Assembly (NCBI RefSeq): GCF_036962685.1
Contig: NZ_JBALOP010000016.1
Span: 9,416-73,415 of the forward strand
DNA: 64,000 nucleotides
Source of the DNA: Ferdinandcohnia sp036962685
Lineage (GTDB): Bacteria > Bacillota > Bacilli > Bacillales > Bacillaceae_L
Reading direction: 5' to 3'
Position numbers and translations under genes: made by a program. How positions within the stretch are numbered: position 1 is the first letter of the stretch; every line of letters begins with the position of its first letter. The notes beneath the pieces were generated by a model, which was not told the DNA's origin, did no database searches, and saw only the letters and a program-made list of their open reading frames with translations. Shown one piece after another: positions 52,071 through 61,899 of this stretch.

Positions 52071-53528
52071 TTAACTAATTAAACTCTTTAGGCGAGAAAT
52101 AATTTTTTCTTTTCCTAAAAGATGAATCGCTTGTGGCAGATCGGGACCATGAAGCTGACCAGTTGCAGCTGCACGAATTGGCATGAAAAGGTTCTTCCCT
52201 TTTTGCCCTGTTCCTTTTTGAACGGCTTTAATGGCTGCCTTAATCTCATCGGCACCAAATGTTTCAAGACTTTCAACCTCTTGTAAAAAGGCCTTTAATA
52301 CTTCAGGAACAGTCTCACCTGAAAGAACTTCCTTCGCATCTTCCTCAAGTGTTACTTCATCCTTAAAGAAAAGACCGGTGAGTTCAACGATTTCCGCACC
52401 ATAGTTCATCTTTTCTTGGTGCAGGGCAATTAAGTCGCGTGCCCATTGCTTGTCAGCATCACTTAATGGCTCACTCAATCTTCCTGCTTTGATTAAATGT
52501 GGCAATGAAAGCTCAACTAAGCGATCAAGATCAATATTTTTCATATATTGATTGTTCATCCATTTAAGCTTATTTGTGTCAAATACAGCCGGTGATTTAG
52601 ATAGACGTGCCGGATCAAAAATATCAACAAACTCTTCTTTTGTATGAAGCTCTTCTTCTCCACCTGGTGACCAACCTAATAACGTAATAAAGTTAAATAA
52701 GGCCTCAGGCAGGTATCCAAGTTCCTCATATTGCTCAATAAATTGAATAATCGATTCATCACGCTTACTAAGCTTTTTATGGTTTTCGTTTACGATTAAT
52801 GTCATATGTGCATACGTTGGAATATTCCAATCAAGTGCTTCATATACCACCATTTGCTTTGGAGTATTTGAAATATGGTCTTCCCCGCGTAATACGTGTG
52901 AAATTTCCATTAGATGGTCATCAATAACTACTGCAAAATTATAAGTTGGAGTCCCATCCTTCTTCACGATTACATAATCGCCCATGCCTTCAGATTCAAA
53001 AGAAATTTCACCTTTTACCATATCATTAAACGTGTAGACCTTCCCTTCAGGAATAATGATACGAATACTTGGCTGTCTTCCTTCACTTACTAAAGCTTCC
53101 TGTTGGTCCTTAGTTAAGTGACGGCATTTTCCTGAGTAATGAGGTGTCTCACCACGTGCCATCTGCTCTTCACGTTCTTGTTCAATTTCTTCTTCTGTAC
53201 AATAGCATTTATAAGCGAGTCCTTTTTCAAGAAGCTCCGTATAATATTTTTGATAAATCTCATTACGTTCTGATTGACGATATGGCCCATACTCGCCACC
53301 AACATCCGGTGCTTCATCCCAATCGATTCCAAGCCATTTTAAATATTTCAGCTGACTTTCTTCGCCGCCTTCAATATTTCGTTTCTTGTCTGTATCTTCA
53401 ATACGGATGATGAATTTTCCGTTTTGGTTTCTTGCATATAGATAATTAAATAAGGCCGTTCTTGCGTTTCCTATATGTAAATGTCCTGTTGGACTTGGTG
53501 CATAGCGCACACGTACGTTATTTGACAT
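52071..53528 (-). CDS. gltX: Glutamyl-tRNA synthetase (probably non-discriminating)
   Basis: 485 residues, class I. RYAPSPTGHLHIGNARTALF carries the HIGH-type motif and KLSKRDES the KMSKS-type motif. A likely zinc-binding stretch CYCTEEEI...C lies near residue 110. In Bacillus this enzyme also charges tRNA-Gln with Glu for later amidation. Its terminator or read-through into the T-box of cysE follows. A possible promoter (TTGTGT, TACTAT) lies in the 60 bases before it. Confidence 0.97.
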   Translation of the reverse strand: MSNNVRVRYAPSPTGHLHIGNARTALFNYLYARNQNGKFIIRIEDTDKKRNIEGGEESQLKYLKWLGIDWDEAPDVGGEYGPYRQSERNEIYQKYYTELLEKGLAYKCYCTEEEIEQEREEQMARGETPHYSGKCRHLTKDQQEALVSEGRQPSIRIIIPEGKVYTFNDMVKGEISFESEGMGDYVIVKKDGTPTYNFAVVIDDHLMEISHVLRGEDHISNTPKQMVVYEALDWNIPTYAHMTLIVNENHKKLSKRDESIIQFIEQYEELGYLPEALFNFITLLGWSPGGEEELHTKEEFVDIFDPARLSKSPAVFDTNKLKWMNNQYMKNIDLDRLVELSLPHLIKAGRLSEPLSDADKQWARDLIALHQEKMNYGAEIVELTGLFFKDEVTLEEDAKEVLSGETVPEVLKAFLQEVESLETFGADEIKAAIKAVQKGTGQKGKNLFMPIRAAATGQLHGPDLPQAIHLLGKEKIISRLKSLIS

Positions 53529-53587
53529 TAAAGTACCCTCCGTTACAACGCATAGTATCTTTTAGATATTTTAACACAATACTTGAA

Positions 53588-54070
53588 TCAGTTATCTACC
53601 TTTTGGAGCAAGACCGCCACCTGTGCGGCAATTCCCTCGCCACGACCAGTAAAGCCTAATTTTTCAGTCGTTGTCGCTTTCACATTCACGAGTGTTGGAT
53701 CTGCTTCTAGCAACTGGGCAACCCGGGCTCTAATTTGTTCAATATATGGAGCCATCTTTGGTTTTTGAGCAATAATCGTGCAATCGATATTCCCAAGTCT
53801 ATAGCCCTTTTCCTTTACCAATTTCCATACATGCTCTTGAAGTTTTGCAGAATCAGCATCCTTGAAATTCGGGTCAGTATCTGGAAAATGCTTGCCTATA
53901 TCTCCTTCTCCGATCGCCCCAAGGCAGGCATCAGACACGGTGTGAAGTAACACATCTGCATCCGAATGTCCTAGTAATCCTTTTTCATATGGAATGGTAA
54001 TTCCACCAATAATTAACGGGCGGCCTTCAACCAATTTGTGAACATCAAAGCCCTGTCCAATACGAAACAT
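53588..54070 (-). CDS. ispF: 2-C-methyl-D-erythritol 2,4-cyclodiphosphate synthase
   Basis: 160 residues, a trimeric zinc enzyme of the MEP isoprenoid pathway. The metal site is DVHKL at residues 9-11, with HSDADVLLH and the C-terminal TTTEKLGFTGRGEGIAA typical. It works after IspD. The MEP products would feed the fni and squalene-synthase-like genes at the other end of the window. Confidence 0.97.
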   Translation of the reverse strand: MFRIGQGFDVHKLVEGRPLIIGGITIPYEKGLLGHSDADVLLHTVSDACLGAIGEGDIGKHFPDTDPNFKDADSAKLQEHVWKLVKEKGYRLGNIDCTIIAQKPKMAPYIEQIRARVAQLLEADPTLVNVKATTTEKLGFTGRGEGIAAQVAVLLQKVDN

Positions 54071-54099
54071 GGGTATTCCCCCTTTTTAAATAGTTTTTT

Positions 54100-54222
54100 G
54101 TTGTCTAGTTCCAGGTGCCATCGGCTCTATGGTCTAGCCAATCGCTTCGGAAGGTAAAAGGCACCTTCTGTCAGCGCTCAATTTATGCTTGTCGCCGATA
54201 AGCGCACCTTGCACTTTTCTAT
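54100..54222. repeat. Structured intergenic repeat, family C copy 2 (inverted)
   Basis: In reverse orientation to 51599-51725. Shared blocks are GTCTAG, CAATCGCTTC, GAAGGTAAAA, CACCTTCTGTCAGCGC and TGCTTGTCG. Outer arms differ but still pair: ATCGGC with GCCGAT and GGTGC with GCACC. It fills the gap between ispD and ispF. Confidence 0.75.
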
Positions 54223-54908
54223 TAGTTTGTCCAGCTTTGTAAAATCGCTTCCGCAAATACTAAGTCATCTGGTGTTGTTAGTTTTATATTTAAGTAATCG
54301 CCTTTAACAATATATACTTGTTTTGGGATTCTTTCAACGAGACTAGCTTCATCTGTACCAAGATACGCTTCTTTTTTAGCCAACTTATGAGCTTCTTGTA
54401 AGATAGAAACATGAAAAGCTTGTGGGGTTTGGATGGCCCACAAGCTAGAACGTTCAACTGTTTCTTCTACATATAAATCATGAGAGACACGTTTGATTGT
54501 ATCCTTTACGGGAACCGCTAGCACGGCTGCACCCTTTTTTGTTGCTACATTAACTAGCTCATGAACATGCTTTCGTTTCAGGAATGGTCTTGCACCATCA
54601 TGAACTAACACAATATCTGTATTCTTCACTGCTTGCAAGCCATTATAGACACTATACTGGCGCTCACCGCCACCCTGTATGAAAGAAATACCCTTTTTGA
54701 TGTGATACGTTTGGACCAACTCTTCAAAAATGCGCTGTTCATCCTTATTGATGACTAAAATAATTCCAGAACACATTGGGTCATGTTCAAAAACTCGTAA
54801 TGTATGAATAATAACTGGAATTGATGCCAATTCGATGAATTGTTTATTCTTTCCTGCGTTCATTCTTTTTCCTTGTCCTGCCGCAGGGATTACAACCTGA
54901 TAATCCAC
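54222..54908 (-). CDS. ispD: 2-C-methyl-D-erythritol 4-phosphate cytidylyltransferase
   Basis: 228 residues. It couples CTP to MEP. VVIPAAGQGKRM at the N-terminus is the nucleotide loop; VLVHDGARPF and LTTPDDLVFAEAIL are hallmarks. GTG at 54906-54908 is chosen because AAGGGG lies 9 bases upstream and the protein then starts VDYQVVIPAAG, like B. subtilis MSYDVVIPAAG. A TTG at 54938 would add ten residues inside the yacL end. Confidence 0.95.
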   Translation of the reverse strand: MDYQVVIPAAGQGKRMNAGKNKQFIELASIPVIIHTLRVFEHDPMCSGIILVINKDEQRIFEELVQTYHIKKGISFIQGGGERQYSVYNGLQAVKNTDIVLVHDGARPFLKRKHVHELVNVATKKGAAVLAVPVKDTIKRVSHDLYVEETVERSSLWAIQTPQAFHVSILQEAHKLAKKEAYLGTDEASLVERIPKQVYIVKGDYLNIKLTTPDDLVFAEAILQSWTN

Positions 54909-54921
54909 CCCGTAACGCCCC

Positions 54922-56013
54922 TTATAATGCTTTCTCAAGTAATTTTGGCTTTGCGAAAATCATTCGACCCGCTGATGTTTGTAAAACACTCGTTACAAGG
55001 ACATCAATGCGCTTCCCGATATAATCACGGCCCTCTTCTACTACAATCATCGTACCGTCATCTAAATATGCGACACCTTGATTATGCTCTTTTCCATCCT
55101 TAATGACTTGAACGCTTAACTCTTCACCAGGTAATACCACTGGTTTCACCGCATTCGCAAGATCATTAATATTCAACACTGCCACATTTTGCAGCTCACA
55201 CACTTTGTTTAGGTTAAAGTCATTTGTCACGACTACACCCATCGTTAATTTCGCAAGCTTGACTAACTTACTATCAACCTCTTGAATATCGTCAAAATCG
55301 CCTTCGTAGATTTCAACCTTGATTGATAGTTCTTTTTGAATTCGATTTAAAATATCTAGTCCTCTTCTACCGCGGTTTCGTTTTAACACGTCTGAAGAAT
55401 CGGCAATATGCTGAAGTTCCTCTAACACAAACCGAGGAATGACGATTGTTCCTTCAAGAAATCCGGTTTGGCATATATCCGCGATACGTCCATCAATAAT
55501 AACACTTGTATCTAAAATTTTAAGTTTTTTCGCTTGCGGGTTTACTTCTTCTTCCTCTAAGCTTTTCTTCTTACCTGCTCGGTTAATAGAGAATAAGTTC
55601 ACAAGCTCATCCCGCTTTTTAAAACCAACCTGGAAACCTAAATATCCTAAAAGCAGGGTAATGAAGATAGGAAGCACTGTATTAACAACCGAAAATGAAA
55701 TACGGTCTAATGGAATCACAATTAAAAACGCAACAATTAGTCCCGAAATCAAGCCTAAGCTTCCAAATAAAACATCTGTAACAGGAGCTTTGATCAATGA
55801 CTCTTCAAGCCATTTAATTAACCCTACAATATAATCTACTAACCAAAAAGTAACAATAAATAATATAATAGCACCTAAAATCGCAAGCGTATATGAATTA
55901 TTTAGATATGGAATATTGTCGATATTTAACAGCTTCAATAAATCCGGTAGATAAACAATTCCAATCATACCTCCGACGATTAGAAAAAAGAGCTGCACAA
56001 TACGTTTTAACAT
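54922..56013 (-). CDS. yacL: PIN/TRAM-domain membrane protein (YacL)
   Basis: 363 residues. Four membrane helices (about 1-135), then a PIN nuclease-like domain with LDTSVIIDGRIADI and VVTNDFNLNKV, and a C-terminal TRAM domain (VQVIKDGKEHNQGVAYLDDG). The role is unknown; RNA binding or cleavage at the membrane is likely. It normally follows disA, which is absent here. Confidence 0.9.
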   Translation of the reverse strand: MLKRIVQLFFLIVGGMIGIVYLPDLLKLLNIDNIPYLNNSYTLAILGAIILFIVTFWLVDYIVGLIKWLEESLIKAPVTDVLFGSLGLISGLIVAFLIVIPLDRISFSVVNTVLPIFITLLLGYLGFQVGFKKRDELVNLFSINRAGKKKSLEEEEVNPQAKKLKILDTSVIIDGRIADICQTGFLEGTIVIPRFVLEELQHIADSSDVLKRNRGRRGLDILNRIQKELSIKVEIYEGDFDDIQEVDSKLVKLAKLTMGVVVTNDFNLNKVCELQNVAVLNINDLANAVKPVVLPGEELSVQVIKDGKEHNQGVAYLDDGTMIVVEEGRDYIGKRIDVLVTSVLQTSAGRMIFAKPKLLEKAL

Positions 56014-56295
56014 TCCTTCACCTCCTCCTATTCATTATCATTATAAACACTTTATAATAATTGAAACCTACAATAAATAGCTTTTTTCAAAATGTAAACA
56101 GAATGACATAGATGTGTAAAGCGCTACTCATATATTATTTTTAAATCCTAACAAAATTATTACTTCTTCGGTAAAAAATTATTTTTCTTGGCGATATTAT
56201 GGAAATATGGATGTCCATCTATTTCACACTTACTATACGAATAAAGAAATAAAAATGTTTCATTTTGAATGAATTTTTTAACATGCCATTTTAGA
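56014..56295 (-). promoter_or_regulatory. Spacer in place of disA, with a yacL promoter
   Basis: In B. subtilis disA lies between radA and yacL. Here only 282 AT-rich bases remain and I find no disA-like reading frame. On the minus strand TTTACA (56093-56098), 17-base spacer and TATTGT (56070-56075) make a fair promoter for yacL and the genes after it. Confidence 0.55.
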
Positions 56296-57666
56296 TTATT
56301 TTCCTAGTGTATGTTGAATGGCTTGCCTAATATCACTCACACCTATAACTTCGATTCCCTTTGGAATGGACCAACCGCCTAAATTTCGTTCAGGAAGAAT
56401 CACTCGCTTAAAGCCAAGCTTTGCCGCTTCCTGGACCCGCTGCTCAATTCGTGAAACACGTCTTACTTCTCCGGTTAAACCAACTTCTCCAATAATGACA
56501 TCTGCTGGATTAGTCGATTGATCTCTAAAGCTAGAAGCAATACTCAAGGCAACCGCTAAATCAATCGCTGGTTCGTCTAGCTTTACACCACCTGCGACCT
56601 TCAAATATGCATCCTGATTTTGCAGGAGAAACCCTGCTCGTTTTTCTAATACAGCCATTAATAAAGACACCCGGTTATGGTCTATACCAGTTGCCATACG
56701 GCGTGGATTACCAAAACTAGATGGTGATATCAATGCTTGAATTTCAACAAGAACGGGTCGTGTACCCTCCATTGAAGCGACAACGGTTGAACCTGCAGCA
56801 CCTGCTGAACGTTCCTCAAGAAAGATTTCAGAAGGGTTCGCAACTTCTTCAAGACCGGTTTCCTTCATCTCAAAAATACCCATTTCGTTCGTTGAACCAA
56901 AACGGTTTTTTACAGCACGTAAAATTCGATACGTATGATGACGTTCCCCTTCAAAATAAAGAACGGTATCAACCATATGCTCTAGTAAACGCGGACCTGC
57001 GATATTCCCCTCTTTCGTAACATGACCCACGATAAAAATGGCAATCCCGTTAGTCTTCGCAATTCGCATTAACTCCGCTGTACATTCTCGCACCTGGGAA
57101 ACACTTCCGGGAGCAGAGGTAACCTCAGGGTGATAAATGGTTTGAATGGAATCAATAACAACAAAGGATGGATTTAACTCGGTAATTGTCTGGGAAATAA
57201 ATTCAAGGTCTGTCTCTGCTAAAACATACAATTGATCAGAGGAAACCCCTAGACGGTCAGACCTTAGCTTCGTTTGTTTGACGGATTCTTCTCCGGAAAT
57301 ATATAAAACTTTGTTTTGTTTGGCTATTTGTGAGGATACTTGAAGCAGCAAGGTAGACTTCCCGATACCTGGGTCACCGCCAATTAAAACAAGTGAACCC
57401 TGGACGATTCCGCCGCCAAGAACTCGATTAAATTCCTTGTTTGTTGTATACATCCTAGGTTCATTTACTGACTCGATCGAAGTGATTGGTGAAGGCTTGC
57501 GTTGAACTGTGGGACTTGAATGAGCAAAAGCACCTTTTCTAGCTGGTTTATGTAGAGTTTCCTCGACTAATGAATTCCACTCACCACATCCGGGGCATTT
57601 TCCCATCCATTTTGGTGATTCATAGCCACAGGATTGACAGGTAAATTTTGTCTTTGTTTTTGCCAT
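56296..57666 (-). CDS. radA: DNA repair protein RadA (Sms)
   Basis: 456 residues from the start at 57666 (MAKTKTKFTCQ). Order: zinc finger CQSC...CPGC, RecA-like core with Walker A GGDPGIGKSTL, the KNRFG motif, and a C-terminal Lon-like domain (GEVGLTGEVRRVSRIEQR). It drives branch migration in recombination and interacts with DisA in B. subtilis. ATG at 57672 is an alternative. The clpC terminator lies just upstream, so radA starts a separate or read-through unit. Confidence 0.96.
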   Translation of the reverse strand: MAKTKTKFTCQSCGYESPKWMGKCPGCGEWNSLVEETLHKPARKGAFAHSSPTVQRKPSPITSIESVNEPRMYTTNKEFNRVLGGGIVQGSLVLIGGDPGIGKSTLLLQVSSQIAKQNKVLYISGEESVKQTKLRSDRLGVSSDQLYVLAETDLEFISQTITELNPSFVVIDSIQTIYHPEVTSAPGSVSQVRECTAELMRIAKTNGIAIFIVGHVTKEGNIAGPRLLEHMVDTVLYFEGERHHTYRILRAVKNRFGSTNEMGIFEMKETGLEEVANPSEIFLEERSAGAAGSTVVASMEGTRPVLVEIQALISPSSFGNPRRMATGIDHNRVSLLMAVLEKRAGFLLQNQDAYLKVAGGVKLDEPAIDLAVALSIASSFRDQSTNPADVIIGEVGLTGEVRRVSRIEQRVQEAAKLGFKRVILPERNLGGWSIPKGIEVIGVSDIRQAIQHTLGK

Positions 57667-57693
57667 TGACATTAATCCTTTCCTTTGAAAAAA

Positions 57694-57730
57694 AGAGGTA
57701 TACACGAATCGACTATTGATGTATACCTCT
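57694..57730 (-). terminator. Rho-independent terminator after clpC
   Basis: On the minus strand AGAGGTATACA and TGTATACCTCT form a perfect 11-base stem, followed by seven T. It separates the CtsR regulon operon from radA. Confidence 0.92.
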
Positions 57731-57745
57731 CTTACAATTGCTTTT

Positions 57746-60199
57746 TTATTTCACTATTGCCTTTGTTTCTTCGGCTTCTTTCGTATGGATCACGAATTCT
57801 CCATTATCAAAGTCCATTACAATTTTCTTTCCTTTTTCGATATTACCTCGTAATAATTCTTCAGACAAACGGTCTTCAATTTGTTTTTGAATCGCGCGGC
57901 GTAATGGACGTGCTCCGTATTCTGGATCATACCCTTCTTCAGCAATTCGGTCTTTAGCAGCTTCTGTTAATTCAAGCTCGAACTCTTGCTCCCTCAGACG
58001 TTTTGTTAACTGATCTCCCATAAGGGTAACGATTTCTCTCAAATGTTTCTTCTCTAGCGAGTGGAAGACAATCGTTTCATCGATACGGTTAAGGAACTCC
58101 GGACGGAAAGCTTTCTTTAGCTCTTCCATTACTTTATCCTTCATGTTTCGATAATCTTGTTTCTCATCGTCAAGCGCAAAGCCGACATATTTGTTTCGCT
58201 TTAATGTGCTAGCCCCAACGTTAGACGTCATAATTAAAATCGTATTTCTAAAATCAACCGTACGCCCCTTAGAGTCCGTCAAGCGACCATCCTCTAGAAC
58301 TTGAAGTAAAATATTGAACACATCTGGGTGCGCTTTTTCAATTTCATCTAGCAGGACTACAGAATATGGCTTACGGCGAACCTTTTCTGTTAGTTGGCCA
58401 CCTTCTTCATAGCCTACATATCCCGGAGGTGAACCTACTAGTCTCGATGTTGAGTGTTTCTCCATGTACTCAGACATATCTACGCGAATCATCGCATCCT
58501 CATCGCCAAAAATAGATTCAGCTAAGGCGCGTGCTAATTCTGTTTTCCCGACCCCTGTTGGTCCTAGGAAAATGAAAGAACCTGTTGGGCGCTTCGGATC
58601 CTTTAAACCAGCACGTGAACGTCTTACAGCCTTAGAAACCGCCTTAACAGCCTCTTCCTGACCAATTACACGTGAATGAAGAATCTCTTCCATGTTTAGT
58701 AATTTATCAGCTTCTGTTTGTGCTAGCTTTGAAACAGGGACTCCAGTCCAGCTTGATACGACCATTGCAATGTCATCAACTGTAACCTCAGAATTCTCTT
58801 GACCCTGCTTTTCCTTCCAGTTTTTCTTCGTTTCTTCTAACTGCTCACGAAGGCGTTGCTCTGAATCTCGTAATGAAGCAGCTTTTTCAAATTCCTGACT
58901 TTGAACAGCCGCATCCTTTTCCTTACGAACCTCTTCAAGCTTTAGTTCAAGCTCCTTTAAATTTGGCGGAGCTGTATATGAACGAAGACGAACCTTCGAA
59001 CCAGCCTCATCAATTAAATCAATCGCCTTATCCGGTAAAAAGCGATCTGAGATATAACGGTCTGAAAGCTTCACCGCTTGAATGATTGATTCGTCAGAGA
59101 TGGATACTCTGTGGTGTGCTTCATAACGGTCACGCAATCCCTTTAAAATTAAAATGGATTCCTCTACAGTTGGTTCATCCACCTGAATTGGTTGGAAACG
59201 ACGCTCTAGAGCAGCATCTTTTTCAATATACTTTCTATATTCATCTAATGTTGTGGCACCGATACATTGCAGTTCGCCACGAGCAAGAGATGGCTTTAAA
59301 ATATTTGATGCATCAATCGCACCCTCGGCACCGCCAGCACCGATTAATGTATGAAGTTCATCAATAAATAGAATGATATTGCCTGCTTGGCGAATTTCAT
59401 CCATTACCTTTTTCAAACGATCCTCAAATTCTCCACGGTATTTCGTACCTGCAACAACAGTACCCATATCAAGTGTCATCACACGCTTATCGCGAAGTGT
59501 TTCTGGAACCTCGTTGTTTATAATTTGCTGAGCTAATCCTTCGGCAATAGCAGTCTTACCGACACCAGGCTCCCCGATTAAAACAGGGTTGTTTTTTGTA
59601 CGGCGGCTAAGTACCTCAATTACACGTTGAATCTCTTTACTACGTCCAATCACTGGATCAAGGCTTCCTTCTCTTGCAATCGCCGTAAGATCACGTGCTA
59701 AGCTATCAAGGGTTGGCGTATTGGCATTTGCAGAACCTCCGCCATGATGCCCTGATGATGACTCATTGCTTCCCAATAATTGTAGAACTTGTTGACGAGC
59801 TTTATTGAGGCTTACTCCAAGATTGTTTAACACTCTTGCAGCAACACCTTCGCCTTCACGAATTAACCCAAGGAGGATATGCTCTGTTCCAACATAGGAA
59901 TGACCAAGCTTACGTGCCTCATCCATCGATAACTCAATTACCTTTTTAGCACGCGGTGTGTAATGGATGGTCTGTGAGCCTTCCTGGCCTCGACCAATTA
60001 AGGCTTCTACCTCTTTTTGAATTTTTTCAGGACCTAACCCTAGTGCAAGCAAGGCCTTGGCAGCGATTCCTTCGCCTTCACGAATAAGACCTAATAATAC
60101 ATGTTCAGTTCCAATATTGTTATGTCCCAATCGTACAGCTTCCTCTTGAGCTAACGCTAGCACCTTCTGTGCACGCTCAGTAAATCTGCCAAACATCAT
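57746..60199 (-). CDS. clpC: ATP-dependent Clp protease ATP-binding subunit ClpC
   Basis: 817 residues. Two N-terminal Clp repeats, AAA-1 with GEPGVGKTAIAEG, the coiled-coil M-domain with a UVR-like segment (QSQEFEKAASLRDSEQRLRE), then AAA-2 with GPTGVGKTELARA. It unfolds proteins for ClpP, with McsB or MecA as adaptors, and degrades phospho-arginine-tagged clients. Overlaps mcsB by 4 bases. Confidence 0.98.
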   Translation of the reverse strand: MMFGRFTERAQKVLALAQEEAVRLGHNNIGTEHVLLGLIREGEGIAAKALLALGLGPEKIQKEVEALIGRGQEGSQTIHYTPRAKKVIELSMDEARKLGHSYVGTEHILLGLIREGEGVAARVLNNLGVSLNKARQQVLQLLGSNESSSGHHGGGSANANTPTLDSLARDLTAIAREGSLDPVIGRSKEIQRVIEVLSRRTKNNPVLIGEPGVGKTAIAEGLAQQIINNEVPETLRDKRVMTLDMGTVVAGTKYRGEFEDRLKKVMDEIRQAGNIILFIDELHTLIGAGGAEGAIDASNILKPSLARGELQCIGATTLDEYRKYIEKDAALERRFQPIQVDEPTVEESILILKGLRDRYEAHHRVSISDESIIQAVKLSDRYISDRFLPDKAIDLIDEAGSKVRLRSYTAPPNLKELELKLEEVRKEKDAAVQSQEFEKAASLRDSEQRLREQLEETKKNWKEKQGQENSEVTVDDIAMVVSSWTGVPVSKLAQTEADKLLNMEEILHSRVIGQEEAVKAVSKAVRRSRAGLKDPKRPTGSFIFLGPTGVGKTELARALAESIFGDEDAMIRVDMSEYMEKHSTSRLVGSPPGYVGYEEGGQLTEKVRRKPYSVVLLDEIEKAHPDVFNILLQVLEDGRLTDSKGRTVDFRNTILIMTSNVGASTLKRNKYVGFALDDEKQDYRNMKDKVMEELKKAFRPEFLNRIDETIVFHSLEKKHLREIVTLMGDQLTKRLREQEFELELTEAAKDRIAEEGYDPEYGARPLRRAIQKQIEDRLSEELLRGNIEKGKKIVMDFDNGEFVIHTKEAEETKAIVK

Positions 60200-61293
60200 A
60201 ACCCATCACCCTCCATGTCAGTAGTCTTATTTTTTTCTAGCTTCAATCTTTCTCGAATAATAGACGCCCTTCTGACGTCTCTTTCATTTGGCCTTAATGC
60301 CCCACCAGCATACACCTGTAAGAATCCAGGTTGAGTTAAAATCATGAGTTCATTAAGGATGGTTCGTGATATATCCTTTATATAGCCTAGGTCAATACCC
60401 AATCGAACGTCTGACAAACACTTAGCTGCTTCCTTCGATTCAATGATCCGACTATTAGCTAAAACCCCGTAAGAACGAAATACACGGTCCTCCAACTGAA
60501 TATTAGAAGTCTTCAAAAGTGCTTCTCGTGCGGAGCGCTCTTGTGCTATCAACTGTGCAACTACACTCTTTAAATCTTCCACAATATCCTCTTCCGTCTT
60601 TCCTAGCGTGATTTGGTTTGATATTTGAAAAATATTTCCTAACGCCTCACTGCCTTCACCATATATTCCTCTTACAACTAAACCCAGTTGATTGATTGCT
60701 GGAATGATACGACTCATTTGATGTGTAAGGATAAGTGCTGGAAGATGCATCATAACAGATGCTCTTAGTCCTGTTCCCACATTTGTTGGACAGCTTGTTA
60801 AATATCCTCTTGTTTCATCAAATGCATAATCAACATGTTCTTCGATCCAATCATCTAAATTATTGGCCACCTCTAAGGCCTGCGATAATTGTAACCCTGG
60901 GAATAAACATTGTATTCGGATATGGTCCTCTTCATTAACCATGATGCTAATTTCTTCATTTTCAGATAAAAGACAAGCTCCAAACGGAGAATTTTCAGCT
61001 AAATGTGGGCTTATTAAATGCTTTTCAACCAATACCCTTTTTTCAACGGGCTGAAGCTCCATCATTTTCAATAACTCAAATTCTCCAATAGAGGGAAAAC
61101 TCTTTCCCACAAAACCTTTTTTAAAGACATCTACAATTTGCCCGGCCTCTTCATTTGAATAAACCGTTGAGAAGGGCACATTTTTCAGATTTCGAGCAAG
61201 TCTAATCCGTGAACTTAAGACAATATCTGAATCAGGACCTTCTTGACTCATCCAAGCACTTAAGGCTTGATTGATAAAATGCTCAAGTGACAT
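60196..61293 (-). CDS. mcsB: Protein arginine kinase McsB
   Basis: 365 residues, phosphagen-kinase fold. SSRIRLARNLKNVPF binds nucleotide; the active-site loop TSCPTNVGTGLRASV is near residue 165; the C-terminal LRPNERDVRRASIIRE holds the phospho-Arg-binding motif. It phosphorylates arginines, including those of CtsR, marking proteins for ClpCP. Between mcsA and clpC. Confidence 0.96.
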   Translation of the reverse strand: MSLEHFINQALSAWMSQEGPDSDIVLSSRIRLARNLKNVPFSTVYSNEEAGQIVDVFKKGFVGKSFPSIGEFELLKMMELQPVEKRVLVEKHLISPHLAENSPFGACLLSENEEISIMVNEEDHIRIQCLFPGLQLSQALEVANNLDDWIEEHVDYAFDETRGYLTSCPTNVGTGLRASVMMHLPALILTHQMSRIIPAINQLGLVVRGIYGEGSEALGNIFQISNQITLGKTEEDIVEDLKSVVAQLIAQERSAREALLKTSNIQLEDRVFRSYGVLANSRIIESKEAAKCLSDVRLGIDLGYIKDISRTILNELMILTQPGFLQVYAGGALRPNERDVRRASIIRERLKLEKNKTTDMEGDGL

Positions 61294-61296
61294 TGA

Positions 61297-61842
61297 TTAA
61301 ACCTCCCCTTCTTTATAACCACTCAGCTTTTTTTCTAAGTCCCTTACGTGGTCACGAACATCTGCGGCTTTTTCAAATTCCTCTAACGAAATGTATTCCT
61401 GCATCTTTTGCTTTAGTTGTTCAATCTCTTTCCGAATATGGAAGGAGCCTCCGATTCGTTTTGGAATTTTCCCTGTATGATGTGTATTGCCACTATGCAG
61501 ACGTTTTAAAATTGGGGTAAGTTGTTTTTCAAAGGTCGGATAGCAATTTGAGCAGCCAAAACGACCTACCTTTGCAAATTGTTGAAAAGTCATTTTACAG
61601 TTCTCACATTGTAAAACTTCATTTTGTTGAAATGCATTTTGCTTTGAGCCTGTATGTGGCTCAAACTGAAGAAGTCCTGCTAATAAGTTATCTATTGAAA
61701 AGCCAGATGTGCCTGGAAACATGAACATCTCACTTTTTTCCTGAACACAATGTTCACAAATATGAATTTCTGTTTTTTCACCATTAATAACCTTTGTAAA
61801 ATGAAATGTCGATGGGCGTTGATTACATTCTTGGCATATCAT
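61297..61842 (-). CDS. mcsA: McsA, activator of McsB
   Basis: 181 residues with four zinc-type Cys pairs (CQEC, CEHC, CENC, CSNC) in the first 100 residues and a C-terminal UVR domain (LEEFEKAADVRDHVRDLEKK). It activates McsB and senses thiol and metal stress. It is split from ctsR by a 217-base spacer, where only a short gap is usual. Confidence 0.95.
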   Translation of the reverse strand: MICQECNQRPSTFHFTKVINGEKTEIHICEHCVQEKSEMFMFPGTSGFSIDNLLAGLLQFEPHTGSKQNAFQQNEVLQCENCKMTFQQFAKVGRFGCSNCYPTFEKQLTPILKRLHSGNTHHTGKIPKRIGGSFHIRKEIEQLKQKMQEYISLEEFEKAADVRDHVRDLEKKLSGYKEGEV

Positions 61843-61861
61843 AGTAACACCTTCCTACTTA

Positions 61862-61885
61862 ATCAAATGCGCCTTGGCGTATTTG
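61862..61885. repeat. Short palindromic repeat, family A copy 3
   Basis: CAAATGCGCC-TT-GGCGTATTTG is a near-perfect hairpin. It sits directly left of the family B copy in the ctsR-mcsA spacer. Confidence 0.6.
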
Positions 61886-61899
61886 CGTCCGATTTTTTT

